Assembly (NCBI GenBank): GCA_965246995.1
Contig: OZ252008.1
Location: 2,666,001 to 2,730,000, forward strand
Length of the DNA stretch: 64,000 bases
Direction of reading: 5' to 3'
Source: VXRJ01 sp965246995
Lineage (GTDB): Bacteria > Acidobacteriota > Vicinamibacteria > Vicinamibacterales > UBA8438
Part shown: positions 10,096 through 20,094 of the stretch, piece by piece
Layout of the letters: every line of letters begins with the position of its first letter
How positions within the stretch are numbered: position 1 is the stretch's first letter
Position numbers and translations under genes: made by a program
Notes under the pieces: generated by a model
Seen by the model: only the letters and a program-made list of their open reading frames with translations
Database searches by the model: none
What the model was told of the DNA's origin: nothing

Positions 10096-10142
10096 TGACA
10101 GCCCGTGGTGAAACCCAGCGGGGTATCACCGCAGACTGCTAA
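10096..10142. repeat. imperfect inverted repeat of the CTAGCAGCCCGTGG family
   Basis: Left arm TGACAGCCCGTGGTGAAACCC and right arm (complement) TAGCAGTCTGCGGTGATACCC agree at 15 of 21 positions around a 4-base loop. It lies in the 245-base gap between the pseudokinase gene and pepF, which otherwise holds nothing I can identify. On RNA it would form a long hairpin. The consensus matches the sequence at the IS/comEC junction and the repeats at 14985, 45392 and 58784. Confidence 0.6.
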
Positions 10143-10262
10143 CCGAGGATGGTACCACGCGCGCGCGCACGGTTCCAAACGGACAGCCTTCCGCCGGCCG
10201 GGCCCGCGGACAGTCTTCCGCCGAGCGGAAATCGTAGACCGCGGAGGGTCAGAACCGCGTGA

Positions 10263-12164
10263 TCAGCCGCGCCGCGCCAGGATCGTCTCGATCTCGTCCA
10301 TCACCCGGTCCATCCGGGAGATGAGGGCGTCATAGGGGGCGTCCGTGGCGAGATCGATGCCTGCATTCCGGAGCAGGTCGTAGGCATAATCGGACCCGCC
10401 AGCGGAAAGAACCGCCAGATAGTCGCGTCGAGCAGCGGTGCGGGACGCCTCGTCACCAGTCAGCAACCGATCCGCGAACATCGTCCCGCCAGCGATCGAC
10501 GTCGCATACTGGAAGACGTAGAAGTTGCGGTAGAAGTGCGGGATGAACGCCCATTCGATCGCGTAGTCAGAGTCGTAAGCAAGTACTCCCTGATTCGAAC
10601 CGTGGTACCGCCGCACCAGCCGCTCGTACAGCTCTGACATCTTCGAGCCCGAGAGCGCTTCGCCCTCTTCAACCAACTCGTGGATTGCCAGTTCGAATTC
10701 CGCGAACATCACCTGGCGGAAGAAGGTGCCGCGAATCCCCTCCAGGGCGGTCCCGAGATAGAACAGGCGCTCCTCGTCCGGAAGGTCCTCCGCGAGGAGG
10801 TGTTCCTGGAGCAGTACCTCGTTGGTGGTCGATGCCACTTCTGCGGTGAACGTTGCGTAGCTGGCCGTCTCGTACGGGTTGGCGCGCGTGGCGAGCATCG
10901 TGTGGACCGCATGACCCCACTCGTGGGCAAACGTAGTGACGTCGTCATAGGCGCCGTTGAAGTTCAGCAGTAGATACGGGTGGACGTCGTAGACCGACCC
11001 GTACATGTATGCGCCCGGCGCCTTCCCCGGTTGCGGGTAAACATGCATCCAGTCGCCAGCGAGGCCCTCCCTGAGGAGACCCAGGTAGTCCTCGCCCAGC
11101 GGAGCAGCCGAAGCAACGGCGAGGGAGCGCGCCTCGTCGAGCGCAAACGCCTGGTCGGACGCCACAAGCGGCGGGTAGATGTCGGAGTAGCGCAGCTCGT
11201 CAACGCCCAGCATCTGCTTGCGAATTCGGAAGTACCGATGGAGTGACGGCAGGTGGCGGTGCGCCGCCTCGATCAGGGTCCGGTAGACCGCGGCCGGGAT
11301 GTTCGATCCGAAGAGCGCCTGATCGAGCGCGCTATCGAAGTTGCGGACCTTCGCCTCGAAGACATGCGCCTTGACGTGCGTCTCGAGCGTCTGCCCGAGT
11401 GTCGCTTCGTAGTTACGCCAGGCACCCCAGAAGGTATCGAACACCAGTTTCCGATCTTCACGGATGGGTGAGGCGCGGTGCCGTCCGTACGCCGCTTGGT
11501 CTAGCCGAACTTCCTCACCGGTGGAGAGCGTCACGGTCGGGAACGGCAGATCGGAACTCGAGAGCATCGCGTAGATTCGCTCCGGTCCCTGTCGCATCGC
11601 GCCGGTGGCCGCGAGGACTTCCTCCGATTGGTCAGAGAGCGTGTGATCCACCTGACGGAGCGTGTCGCGCAATCCGAACGCATGCTTCTGGAGGCGTGCC
11701 TCCGCGGCGACGAACTGTTGAATCGTCTCCTCACCGACCCGAAGCACCTCCGGGGCGATGAAACTGGTCGCCTCGCCGAGCTCCGCCATAAGCCCGGCCG
11801 CCTCACCGCGCCGCTCCTGGGCATCCGAGACGCGCCTGTCTTCGTCGGCCGCCAGGAAGGCATGGACGTACAGACGCACCAACTCCTTCTCACTTCCCCG
11901 GACAGCATCGAGGGCATCGGCCAAATCCGCCGGACTCTCCCCCAGCCTCCCGCGGAACCGCGCGAGATCCACTACCCGTTCGGCAAGGTCGTCCTTGGCC
12001 GCTCGCCATGCCTCGACCGACGGGTAGATTTCCGTCAGATCCCACACTACCGGCGCTGGCGCGGCCGGCCTGGACTGCTCCGTCAAGACTGATTCCATCG
12101 TCACTGCTCCCAATAGCACCCCCGTCAGCGCCAGCATCGCTGCCGCGCCAACTCGCTTCGCCAC
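10263..12164 (-). CDS. pepF: oligoendopeptidase F-like M3 metallopeptidase, exported
   Basis: M3 peptidase of the PepF group, expected to cleave short peptides. The zinc site HEWGH (in TFAHEWGHAVHTML) is intact, with a downstream Glu in the family position (ASTTNEVLLQEHL). The product is 633 residues, near the usual length. The N-terminus (VAKRVGAAAMLALTGVLLGAV) resembles a signal peptide or anchor, so the enzyme is probably periplasmic, which is unlike the cytosolic PepF of Firmicutes. GTG at 12164 is chosen because AGGAGA lies 6 bases before it; the alternative GTG at 12179 would lie upstream of that ribosome site and overlap the acnA stop. It is 14 bases downstream of acnA and probably cotranscribed. 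Confidence 0.9.
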   Translation of the reverse strand: MAKRVGAAAMLALTGVLLGAVTMESVLTEQSRPAAPAPVVWDLTEIYPSVEAWRAAKDDLAERVVDLARFRGRLGESPADLADALDAVRGSEKELVRLYVHAFLAADEDRRVSDAQERRGEAAGLMAELGEATSFIAPEVLRVGEETIQQFVAAEARLQKHAFGLRDTLRQVDHTLSDQSEEVLAATGAMRQGPERIYAMLSSSDLPFPTVTLSTGEEVRLDQAAYGRHRASPIREDRKLVFDTFWGAWRNYEATLGQTLETHVKAHVFEAKVRNFDSALDQALFGSNIPAAVYRTLIEAAHRHLPSLHRYFRIRKQMLGVDELRYSDIYPPLVASDQAFALDEARSLAVASAAPLGEDYLGLLREGLAGDWMHVYPQPGKAPGAYMYGSVYDVHPYLLLNFNGAYDDVTTFAHEWGHAVHTMLATRANPYETASYATFTAEVASTTNEVLLQEHLLAEDLPDEERLFYLGTALEGIRGTFFRQVMFAEFELAIHELVEEGEALSGSKMSELYERLVRRYHGSNQGVLAYDSDYAIEWAFIPHFYRNFYVFQYATSIAGGTMFADRLLTGDEASRTAARRDYLAVLSAGGSDYAYDLLRNAGIDLATDAPYDALISRMDRVMDEIETILARRG

Positions 12165-12178
12165 TGTCTGTCTCCTCA

Positions 12179-14875
12179 CTACGCCGCCGCAAGGCGACGT
12201 AGAACGTACGGAAGAATGCCGCCGTGGTGGTAGTAGCGCAGTTCCTCGGGGGTATCGATGCGTGCAACGGCATCGAAGTCGACGCTCGTGCCGTCGGCGC
12301 GGGTGGCGCGGGCGCGAATCCTGGAACCCGGAGCGAGCGCATCGCCGGCTATGCCGGCCAGATCGAAGGACTCTTCGCCGGTCAGGCCGAGACTTCCAGC
12401 CGACTGGCCCTCCGGGAAAACGAGTGGCAGCACTCCCATGAAGACCAGGTTGCTCCGATGGATCCGTTCGAAGCTCTCCACGATGACGGCGCGGATACCG
12501 AGAAGCATGGTTCCCTTTGCCGCCCAGTCACGGGAGGAACCCGAGCCGTATTCCTTGCCGGCGAGGACAACGAGGGGGGTTCTCTCCTCCCGGTAGCGCA
12601 TCGCGGCGTCGTAGATCGCCATCTGCTCCCCGTCCGGCACGTGGCGAGTCCACCCGCCCTCGGTGCCGGGTGCGAGATGGTTACGGAGCCGGATGTTGGC
12701 GAACGTGCCGCGCATCATTACCTCGTGGTTGCCACGACGGCTGCCGAACGAGTTGAAGTCCTTCGGGTTGACACCGAGAGAGGTCAGGTAGCGGCCAGCC
12801 GGACCGTCCGCCGGAATCGAACCGGCGGGCGAAATGTGATCCGTGGTTACGCTGTCGCCCAGCCGTGCCAGCACGCGTGCACCCGTGATGTCGCCCGGCG
12901 CCGACGGCTCCGCCGCAAGTGATTCGAAGAACGGTGGACGGCGGACGTAGGTTGAATCCTGCGCCCAGGCGAAGCGGTCTCCTTCCGGTGCGGCAAGGCC
13001 GCGCCACCGCGCATCTCCGTCAAACACGGAGGCGTACTTCGTTGTGAACTGATCGGTCCGAACGGACGAGGTAAGCGCGGCCTGGACCTCGGCCGCGGAC
13101 GGCCAGATGTCGTGCAGATACACAGCGTTGCCATCGCGGTCCAGTCCGAGTGGCTCCTTGACGAGATCGACCGTCATACGCCCGGCAAGGGCATACGCGA
13201 CCACCAGTGGCGGCGACGCCAGGTAGTTCGCCCGCACGAGCGGCTGCACGCGGCCCTCGAAGTTCCGGTTGCCACTCAGGACGGAAGCGACTACCAAATC
13301 GTGGTCCACAACTGCAGACGCCACGTCATCCGGGAGCGGACCGCTGTTCCCGATGCAGGTGGTGCAGCCGTAACCGACCAGGCCGAAGCCCAGTTGTTCA
13401 AGTGGTTCGAGCAGACCCGCGGCGCGCAGGTACTCGGTCACCACCATCGAGCCGGGGGCGAGGCTGGTCTTCACCCAGGGTTTCGGCTGAAGCCCCCGCG
13501 CGACGGCATTGCGCGCCACCAACCCAGCGGCAAGCATGACACTCGGATTCGACGTGTTCGTGCAACTGGTGATCGCGGCGATCACGACTGCGCCGTCGTC
13601 CAGGGCGCCGCCACCGTTGGTAGCATCCGTTGCCGAAGCACCGTTCGTTGCCGGCTTCGTGCCGCGCCCCGCAGCAAGATCTCCCAGCGCCGTCGTGAAT
13701 GCGGACGCGGCGCTTCGTAGCGGCACACGATCCTGGGGGCGCTTGGGGCCCGCCAGGCTCGGCTCGACCGAACCCAGATTGAACTCGACTACGTCGCTGT
13801 ACAGCGGGTCGTCGTCCGGCGTCGCGTACAGCCCCTGCGTCTTCGCATAGGCCTCTACCAGATCGACGCGCGAGGGATCGCGCCCCGTCAGCGTCAGGTA
13901 GTCGAGCGTCATCTGATCGATCGGGCAGATTGCCACGGTCGAGCCGTACTCCGGCGACATGTTGCCGAGCGTCGCCCGGTCCGCCACGGTGAGCGACGCG
14001 AGTCCTGGCCCGAAGAACTCGACGAACTTCCCTACCACGCCGTACTGCCGAAGTCGTTCGGTAATCGTCAGCACCAGGTCGGTTGCGGTCGCCCCTTCGG
14101 GCAACGTTCCGTTCAGGCGGAAACCAATCACCTCCGGAATCAGCATCGAGATCGGCTGTCCCAGCATCGCCGCCTCTGCCTCGATCCCGCCAACGCCCCA
14201 ACCGACGACGCCCAAACCGTTCACCATCGTGGTGTGCGAGTCGGTTCCGACCAGCGTGTCGGGATAGGCGACGGTTCGTCCCCCATCGATTGCATCACGG
14301 CAAACGACCCGTGCGAGGTACTCGATATTCACCTGATGGACGATGCCGGTGTCGGGCGGCACCACCTTGAAATTGTCGAACGCCTCTTGTCCCCATTTCA
14401 GGAAGGCGTAGCGTTCACGGTTGCGCGAGAACTCGAGTCGCGCGTTCAGATCGAACGCGTCGGCCGTGGCGAAGTGATCCACCTGCACCGAGTGGTCTAT
14501 CACCAGTTCGGCAGGCTGTAGTGGGTTTACCTGCGCGGGGTCGCCGCCAAGCTGGGCGATCCCGTCTCGCATCGCGGCAAGATCGACTACCGCCGGCACG
14601 CCCGTAAAGTCCTGCAGCAGGACGCGCGCCGGCATGAAGGCAATTTCCTTGCCCGTTCCCGGCGTCCAGCGCGCCAATGCCTCGATGTCGGCGGCCGTGA
14701 CGCTTTCGCCATCCTCTCGCCGGAGCATGTTCTCCAGCAGGATCTTCAACGCATACGGCAGCCGACCCACACCGGGGAACCCGGCGGACTGAAGCTTCCG
14801 CAGGCTGTACACCTCGACTTCCGCCCCGCCACCGACCGGGAGCACCTGACGAATACCGAACGAATCCTTGCTCAT
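12179..14875 (-). CDS. acnA: aconitate hydratase A
   Basis: Aconitase interconverts citrate and isocitrate in the TCA cycle. The 898-residue protein has the [4Fe-4S] ligand cysteines (SCTNTSNPSVM and YGCTTCIGNSG), the DSHTTMVNGLGVVGWGVGG motif and the C-terminal swivel domain (YGSGSSRDWAAKG). ATG at 14875 (MSKDSFGIRQ) matches the normal AcnA beginning; a longer frame to 14956 exists but its 27 extra residues are not family-like. A low-complexity insert (GRGTKPATNGASATDATNGG) precedes the first cysteine motif, as a linker. A possible minus-strand -10 (TATTTT) lies at 14957-14962, giving a leader of about 75 bases. Confidence 0.97.
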   Translation of the reverse strand: MSKDSFGIRQVLPVGGGAEVEVYSLRKLQSAGFPGVGRLPYALKILLENMLRREDGESVTAADIEALARWTPGTGKEIAFMPARVLLQDFTGVPAVVDLAAMRDGIAQLGGDPAQVNPLQPAELVIDHSVQVDHFATADAFDLNARLEFSRNRERYAFLKWGQEAFDNFKVVPPDTGIVHQVNIEYLARVVCRDAIDGGRTVAYPDTLVGTDSHTTMVNGLGVVGWGVGGIEAEAAMLGQPISMLIPEVIGFRLNGTLPEGATATDLVLTITERLRQYGVVGKFVEFFGPGLASLTVADRATLGNMSPEYGSTVAICPIDQMTLDYLTLTGRDPSRVDLVEAYAKTQGLYATPDDDPLYSDVVEFNLGSVEPSLAGPKRPQDRVPLRSAASAFTTALGDLAAGRGTKPATNGASATDATNGGGALDDGAVVIAAITSCTNTSNPSVMLAAGLVARNAVARGLQPKPWVKTSLAPGSMVVTEYLRAAGLLEPLEQLGFGLVGYGCTTCIGNSGPLPDDVASAVVDHDLVVASVLSGNRNFEGRVQPLVRANYLASPPLVVAYALAGRMTVDLVKEPLGLDRDGNAVYLHDIWPSAAEVQAALTSSVRTDQFTTKYASVFDGDARWRGLAAPEGDRFAWAQDSTYVRRPPFFESLAAEPSAPGDITGARVLARLGDSVTTDHISPAGSIPADGPAGRYLTSLGVNPKDFNSFGSRRGNHEVMMRGTFANIRLRNHLAPGTEGGWTRHVPDGEQMAIYDAAMRYREERTPLVVLAGKEYGSGSSRDWAAKGTMLLGIRAVIVESFERIHRSNLVFMGVLPLVFPEGQSAGSLGLTGEESFDLAGIAGDALAPGSRIRARATRADGTSVDFDAVARIDTPEELRYYHHGGILPYVLRRLAAA

Positions 14876-14984
14876 AACCGCCCATGATCGATCAACGTTG
14901 CCGGAAGGCGCAAGGCAACCTGCCCGTCCGCTTGTCCAAGGGGGTCTGCTCGCCATAAAATACGCGCGTTTCGGCGAACTACAC

Positions 14985-15049
14985 GGCTAGCCATCCGTGG
15001 TGAAACGACGTGTGTCGAATACAGCGGGGATTTCACCACGGGCGGCTAC
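14985..15049. repeat. inverted repeat of the CTAGCAGCCCGTGG family in the act operon leader
   Basis: Arms at 14985-15005 (containing CTAGCCATCCGTGGTGAAA) and 15031-15049 (TTTCACCACGGGCGGCTAC) match at 16 of 19 positions across a 25-base loop. The element fills most of the divergent gap between acnA and actA and ends 17 bases before the actA ATG. It is the best preserved member of the dispersed family in this window. It could be a small mobile element, a cis-regulatory hairpin in the actA leader, or both. Confidence 0.65.
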
Positions 15050-15065
15050 GCCCCACGGACACGCC

Positions 15066-15647
15066 ATGACGCTTCAATCCTCTTGTCGGCTAGCGATATA
15101 CGTGAGTGCGGCGGCGCTGCTGACGGCCAGCGCGGCCTTCTTTGCCGTTGCGCTGGGCGCCCCCCTGCCGGCCACCACGCTGTACGGTCAGGAGGAAATC
15201 GCATCGGACGTGGAGGCGCCGGATCCGGGTGCCCCCCCGGTGCAACCCATCGACTTCAGCCATGCGCGCCATGTCGAGCAGGCGCAGATCGATTGCCAGT
15301 TCTGCCACGCCTACGCGCGCCGCGGCCCGGTAGCGGGTATTCCGTCGGTCCAGCGGTGCGCCGGCTGCCACCAGACGATCCTGTCGGAGGCATCCGAGAT
15401 CCTCAAAGTGCTCGACTACTGGGAAAACGAGCAGCCCATCCCGTGGGTTCGAGTACATAACCTGCCGGACTACGTCCAATTCAGCCACAAGGCGCATATC
15501 CGCGCCGGATTCGACTGCGCCGAGTGCCACGGCGACGTCGGCCGGATGACGATCGCCCAGCAGGTGTCATCGTTGTCCATGGGCTGGTGCGTCGAGTGCC
15601 ACGAGGAGAACAGCGCCTCGCGCGACTGTCTGATATGTCACTACTGA
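15066..15647 (+). CDS. actA: alternative complex III subunit ActA, pentahaem cytochrome c
   Basis: The 193-residue protein has an N-terminal hydrophobic signal/anchor and five CXXCH haem sites (CQFCH, CAGCH, CAECH, CVECH, CLICH). That number matches ActA, the periplasmic multihaem subunit that passes electrons from the iron-sulfur module towards cytochrome c or the oxidase. ATG at 15066 gives a proper signal sequence (MTLQSSCRLAIYVSAAALL); upstream GTG codons lie inside the inverted repeat and are unlikely starts. It is the first gene of a six-gene operon with overlapping ends. Confidence 0.93.
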   Translation: MTLQSSCRLAIYVSAAALLTASAAFFAVALGAPLPATTLYGQEEIASDVEAPDPGAPPVQPIDFSHARHVEQAQIDCQFCHAYARRGPVAGIPSVQRCAGCHQTILSEASEILKVLDYWENEQPIPWVRVHNLPDYVQFSHKAHIRAGFDCAECHGDVGRMTIAQQVSSLSMGWCVECHEENSASRDCLICHY

Positions 15648-18600
15648 CCGGCCCTCCGCCCCGCCCCACACGCGACGAACTGACGGAGAAGGTGGGCCGG
15701 CGCACCTTCCTGAAGGTGCTCGGCAGCGCCGGACCGGCCGCGGCCGCCGCCGCCTGCTCGCCGGTACCGCCGGAAAGCATCATTCCGTACGTCATTCCGC
15801 CGGACGATATCGTGCCGGGCATCGCAACCTGGTACGCAAGCGTTTGCGGCGAGTGCCCCAACGGCTGCGGCGTACTGGTGAAGACCCGAGAGGGACGCGC
15901 CATCAAGGTGGAGGGAAACCCACAGCATCCGGTGAACCGGGGTGGGCTCTGCGTTCGCGGGCAGTCTTCGCTGCAGGGGTTGTATGACCCGGATCGGTAC
16001 CGCGAACCGCTCCGCCGGCGCAACGGTGAGGGACGCGACGGCTTCGCGCCGATCACCTGGGACGACGCCAACGCGGAAGTGGCGGCGCGGATCGCGGAAC
16101 TGCACGCGGCCGGACGCGGCAATCGGATCGCGGTGGTGACGCCGGCATTGACCGGGACCCTTGATGCGCTCATCGATGTGTGGTGCGACGCAGTGGGGGG
16201 TGCGCGGCGCCTGCGCTACGAAACATACGCGTGGGAAGCGATGCGCGCGGCGAACGATGCGCTCTTTGGCCGCGCGTCAGTGCCGTATCACGATTTCAGC
16301 CGGGCGGAACTGGTCGTCTCGTTCGGCGCCGACTTCCTCGAAACCTGGCTTGCCAACGTGGCTCACACCCGCGACTACGCTGACGCCCGGCGGCCGGATG
16401 GGACGACTGCTGGTGCGCGGGCACGGTCGGTCCATTTCGAACCACGTCTGTCGCTCACGGCGTCCAACGCGGACGAGTGGATTGCGATCGAGCCCGGCAG
16501 CGAGGGCGCGCTAGCTGCCGCGATGGTGCAAACCATCGTTACAGAAGGCCGCGCACAAGTAGAGGATGCCGCACAACTCGAACAGGTAGCTGCACTGGTG
16601 GCCGACTGGACGCCCGAGGCAGCGGCGGCGCGAAGCGGCGTGCCGGCGGAACGCATCGTCGATCTGGCGCGTGCTTTCTCAGATCCGTCGGCCGGAGCGG
16701 GACGGACATTGGCGGCGGGGGGCGCGGTTGCCGCGTCGGGCGCCGACGCGATGGAAGCCGCAGCCGCCGTGGCGCTCTTGAACTACGTCGCCGGCAACAT
16801 CGGCGCGACCGTGCGGATGGCGCCCGAGACGATGTGGGACGGTGTTGCAACGTACGCCGACATGACGGAACTGGCCGGAGCGATGCGCGCCGGCGAGATC
16901 GATCTGCTGTTGCTCCACCAGGTGAACCCGGTTCATACGATGCCGTTCGCTGTCGATTTCGCCGGAGCAATGAACGAAGTGCCGTTGGTCGTGTCGATCG
17001 CCTCGGGTCCGAACGACACCACCGCACACGCCGACATCGTGCTGCCGTCACATACGCCGCTCGAGTCCTGGGGCGATCAGGTGATGGCAACCGGCGTCGA
17101 AGGACTGATGCAACCAGCGATGCGTCCGCTGTATGACACACGCCATGCGGGAGACGTCTTCCTTGCCGTCGCACGCACGTCACTGGCAGGCACGGACCCG
17201 CCGGAAACGGAGGACGACGAGGCAGCGCCGACGCTGCCGGACGGCGAGTTCTTCGACGTGCTGCGCAACCGCTGGCGCGACCTGCAAGCCGCGCGCAACG
17301 AAGCGGCTGCGGCTGCGGCGCCAGACGATACCGACGCGCCGGCTCCGCAGGACTTCGAAGACTTCTGGGCCGACGCCCTCCGCCGCGGCGGCCTCTGGTG
17401 GCTGATTGACCCGGAACCGGTCACGCTGAAGGAATCGCTTGCCGAAGTCGATTTGGGTGGCCTCGCATCCGAGCCTGCGGCTGGTGGCGACGCCCTGACG
17501 CTCGTCACTTACCCGTCTCTCCACTTCTTCGATGGCCGGACTGCGAACCGGCCCTGGTTGCAAGAGATTCCCGATCCGATTCTGAAGTCGACCTGGGGAA
17601 GCTGGATCGAGCTCCACCCGGAGACCGCAGTCTCCATCGGCGCCGACGAAGGCCAACTGGTCACCGTCGAATCGGATCATGGCCGGGTCGACGCAACCGT
17701 CCTCCTCAACCCGCATCTCCACGCCGGGGTCGCCGCGATGCCCATCGGCCAGGGACAGGTGGCCGCGGGACGGTACGCCTCGGGCCGAGGCGCCAACCCG
17801 ATCGCATTGCTCGATCCCGTTCCCTCCGAATCCTCCGGTGGTTTGCGCTGGGCCGGTACGCAGGTGGTTCTGACGCCACGTGAACTGCAACGGCCGGTCT
17901 ACCGCTTGCAGCGCACGTTCGATCAGCAAGGGCGCGGTCTGGCGCAGGCAGTGACGCAATCGGCGCTCGATACCGGCGACGTGCCGCATGAGGAGGAGCA
18001 CCTTACACTGAATCCTCCGCACGACCATCCGGAGCACCGTTGGGGGATGGCGATCGACATCGACTCCTGCACCGGTTGCAATGCCTGCGTCGCCGCCTGC
18101 TACGCGGAGAACAACGTTCCCACGATGGGCGCCGACCGGATGCGGCTAGGGCGGACAATGTCCTGGCTGCGCATCGAACGCTTCGTCGAGCCACCGGCAG
18201 TTGGCGAAGACACCTCCGGCGCGGACACCCGCTTCCTGCCGATGCTGTGCCAGCACTGCGACCATGCGCCGTGCGAGACGGTCTGTCCCGTCTACGCGAC
18301 GTACCACACGGATGAAGGGCTGAACGCACAGGTCTACAACCGCTGCGTCGGGACCCGCTATTGCTCCAACAACTGCCCCTACAAGGTGCGCCGCTTCAAC
18401 TGGTCCGCGCCGGAATTCCCGGAGCCCATGAACCTGCAACTGAACCCGGACGTCACCCCGCGGAGCAGCGGCGTGATGGAAAAGTGCACCTTCTGCGTGC
18501 AGCGGATCGCGGAGGGGCGTGAGCGGGCGCGCGACGAGGACCGGTCCATGGAGGATGGCGACGTCACCTCCGCTTGCGCCCAGAGCTGTCCGGCACAGGC

Positions 18601-18733
18601 AATTGTCTTCGGCGACCTCAACGATCCGAACAGCCGCGTATCACAGCTATCGGCCGACGCCCGTGGGTACCACGCACTGGACGAAATGAATACGCGTCCG
18701 GCAGTGACGTACCTGCGAAAGGTGCTCCGGTGA
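15635..18733 (+). CDS. actB: alternative complex III subunit ActB (molybdopterin-oxidoreductase-like/iron-sulfur fusion)
   Basis: ActB carries the iron-sulfur clusters of the quinol:cytochrome c oxidoreductase. The 1032-residue product has a Tat-like signal (GRRTFLKVLG, Arg 22-23), an N-terminal four-cysteine cluster site (C71, C74, C78, C106), a long molybdopterin-oxidoreductase-like region, and a C-terminal ferredoxin-type domain with CTGCNACVAAC, CQHCDHAPCETVCP, CVGTRYCSNNCPYK and CTFCVQR plus SACAQSCPAQA. This matches the fused ActB1/B2 form, in which the molybdenum centre is lost in characterised homologues. ATG at 15635 overlaps actA by 13 bases; an upstream frame to 15524 is not family-like. 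It should not be read as nitrate or formate dehydrogenase. Confidence 0.94.
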   Translation: MSLLTGPPPRPTRDELTEKVGRRTFLKVLGSAGPAAAAAACSPVPPESIIPYVIPPDDIVPGIATWYASVCGECPNGCGVLVKTREGRAIKVEGNPQHPVNRGGLCVRGQSSLQGLYDPDRYREPLRRRNGEGRDGFAPITWDDANAEVAARIAELHAAGRGNRIAVVTPALTGTLDALIDVWCDAVGGARRLRYETYAWEAMRAANDALFGRASVPYHDFSRAELVVSFGADFLETWLANVAHTRDYADARRPDGTTAGARARSVHFEPRLSLTASNADEWIAIEPGSEGALAAAMVQTIVTEGRAQVEDAAQLEQVAALVADWTPEAAAARSGVPAERIVDLARAFSDPSAGAGRTLAAGGAVAASGADAMEAAAAVALLNYVAGNIGATVRMAPETMWDGVATYADMTELAGAMRAGEIDLLLLHQVNPVHTMPFAVDFAGAMNEVPLVVSIASGPNDTTAHADIVLPSHTPLESWGDQVMATGVEGLMQPAMRPLYDTRHAGDVFLAVARTSLAGTDPPETEDDEAAPTLPDGEFFDVLRNRWRDLQAARNEAAAAAAPDDTDAPAPQDFEDFWADALRRGGLWWLIDPEPVTLKESLAEVDLGGLASEPAAGGDALTLVTYPSLHFFDGRTANRPWLQEIPDPILKSTWGSWIELHPETAVSIGADEGQLVTVESDHGRVDATVLLNPHLHAGVAAMPIGQGQVAAGRYASGRGANPIALLDPVPSESSGGLRWAGTQVVLTPRELQRPVYRLQRTFDQQGRGLAQAVTQSALDTGDVPHEEEHLTLNPPHDHPEHRWGMAIDIDSCTGCNACVAACYAENNVPTMGADRMRLGRTMSWLRIERFVEPPAVGEDTSGADTRFLPMLCQHCDHAPCETVCPVYATYHTDEGLNAQVYNRCVGTRYCSNNCPYKVRRFNWSAPEFPEPMNLQLNPDVTPRSSGVMEKCTFCVQRIAEGRERARDEDRSMEDGDVTSACAQSCPAQAIVFGDLNDPNSRVSQLSADARGYHALDEMNTRPAVTYLRKVLR

Positions 18734-20094
18734 ACGGAATGAGTGTGGTAGCGGGGACGGCCGGGAGCGTGACCGGCGCCGCGACGACGGCGGGCGCCCG
18801 TTACGCCCGGATCGATGCCGACATCCTCCGCACGATGCGTCCGCCCGGCTTGGCCTATCTCGCTGCCCTTGCCCTCGCCCTCTCTGGTCTCGCCTTCGGC
18901 GCCTACGCATTCTCATTGCAGTTGCGCTTTGGTCTGGGCGTCGCCGGGTACCAGCATCCGATGTTCTGGGGCGTCTACATCACGAATTTCGTCTTCTGGG
19001 TCGGCATCGCGCACTCGGGCACGCTGATCTCGGCGGTGCTGTTCCTCTTCCGCGCCCGGTGGCGTACCGCTGTGGCGCGGGCATCAGAGGCGATGACGGT
19101 GTTCGCCGTGATGACCGCCGGGCTCTTCCCGATCATCCATATCGGCCGGCCCTGGTTCTTCTACTGGTTGATCCCGTACCCCAACGAGCGGCAGCTCTGG
19201 GTCAACTTCCGTTCGCCGTTGATCTGGGATGTCTTCGCGATCTCGACGTACCTCACGGTGAGCGCGATGTTCCTCTTCCTGGGTCTGCTCCCGGACATCG
19301 CCGCAGTACGCGACCGGGCCACAGACTGGCGGAAGCCAATCTACCGAATGCTGGCTCTCGGATGGGACGGGTCGACGCGGCGGTGGCGCCACTACACGGC
19401 ACTCTATGGCTTCTTGGCCGCGCTGGCGACACCGCTCGTCGTGTCAGTCCATAGCGTGGTGTCGTGGGACTTCGCGGTGTCGATCCTCCCGGGGTGGCAC
19501 AGCACGATCTTCGCGCCGTACTTCGTGGCCGGCGCTATTTTCTCCGGTCTGGCGATGGTGATCACGCTCTTGATCCCGCTCCGCAAACTGCTCCGTCTCG
19601 AGGACTACATCACCATTCACCACTTCGAGAACCTGGCGAAGATGATCATCGTCACTTCGCTGATTGTCGGCTACGCCTACCTGACGGAGTTCTTCATCGC
19701 CTGGTACAGCGGCAGCCCCTACGAACAGGGCACGTTCTACGATCGGATGTTCGGCCAGTACCGCCTGTTCACCTGGGCGATGCTCACCTGCAACGTGATC
19801 GTCCCGTTGTTCCTCTTTGCGAAGAGAGTCCGGACCAGCCTGCCGGCGCTCTTCGTCATCTCGCTCCTGGTGAACGTCGGCATGTGGCTGGAACGCTTCG
19901 TCATCATCGTTACGTCGCTATCGCACGATTTCGACCCCGCGAACTGGGGAGGCATCTACACGCCGACGTGGGTCGAAGGCGCGATCACGATCGGCAGCTT
20001 CTCCATGTTCTTCTTCCTGTTCCTGTTGTTCGTGAAGAATTTTCCCGCGGTATCCATCACCGAGATGAAGGAGGCGTCCGACCTTGGCCAGTAG
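18730..20094 (+). CDS. actC: alternative complex III subunit ActC (NrfD-like quinol-binding membrane subunit)
   Basis: A polytopic 454-residue NrfD/PsrC-family protein with about ten membrane helices, expected to bind and oxidise menaquinol or ubiquinol. The family-typical segments IHIGRPWFFYWLIPYPNERQ and WLERFVIIVTSLSHDF are present. GTG at 18730 is favoured over ATG at 18739 because AAAGG lies about 8 bases before the GTG; either start overlaps or adjoins the actB stop. It is paired with the paralogous ActF, which together form the membrane part of the complex. Confidence 0.92.
   Translation: MNGMSVVAGTAGSVTGAATTAGARYARIDADILRTMRPPGLAYLAALALALSGLAFGAYAFSLQLRFGLGVAGYQHPMFWGVYITNFVFWVGIAHSGTLISAVLFLFRARWRTAVARASEAMTVFAVMTAGLFPIIHIGRPWFFYWLIPYPNERQLWVNFRSPLIWDVFAISTYLTVSAMFLFLGLLPDIAAVRDRATDWRKPIYRMLALGWDGSTRRWRHYTALYGFLAALATPLVVSVHSVVSWDFAVSILPGWHSTIFAPYFVAGAIFSGLAMVITLLIPLRKLLRLEDYITIHHFENLAKMIIVTSLIVGYAYLTEFFIAWYSGSPYEQGTFYDRMFGQYRLFTWAMLTCNVIVPLFLFAKRVRTSLPALFVISLLVNVGMWLERFVIIVTSLSHDFDPANWGGIYTPTWVEGAITIGSFSMFFFLFLLFVKNFPAVSITEMKEASDLGQ

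Noticed and set aside
15635..18733. Reading ActB as a nitrate reductase or formate dehydrogenase
   Set aside because: Gene order, pentahaem neighbour and two NrfD-like subunits fit alternative complex III.
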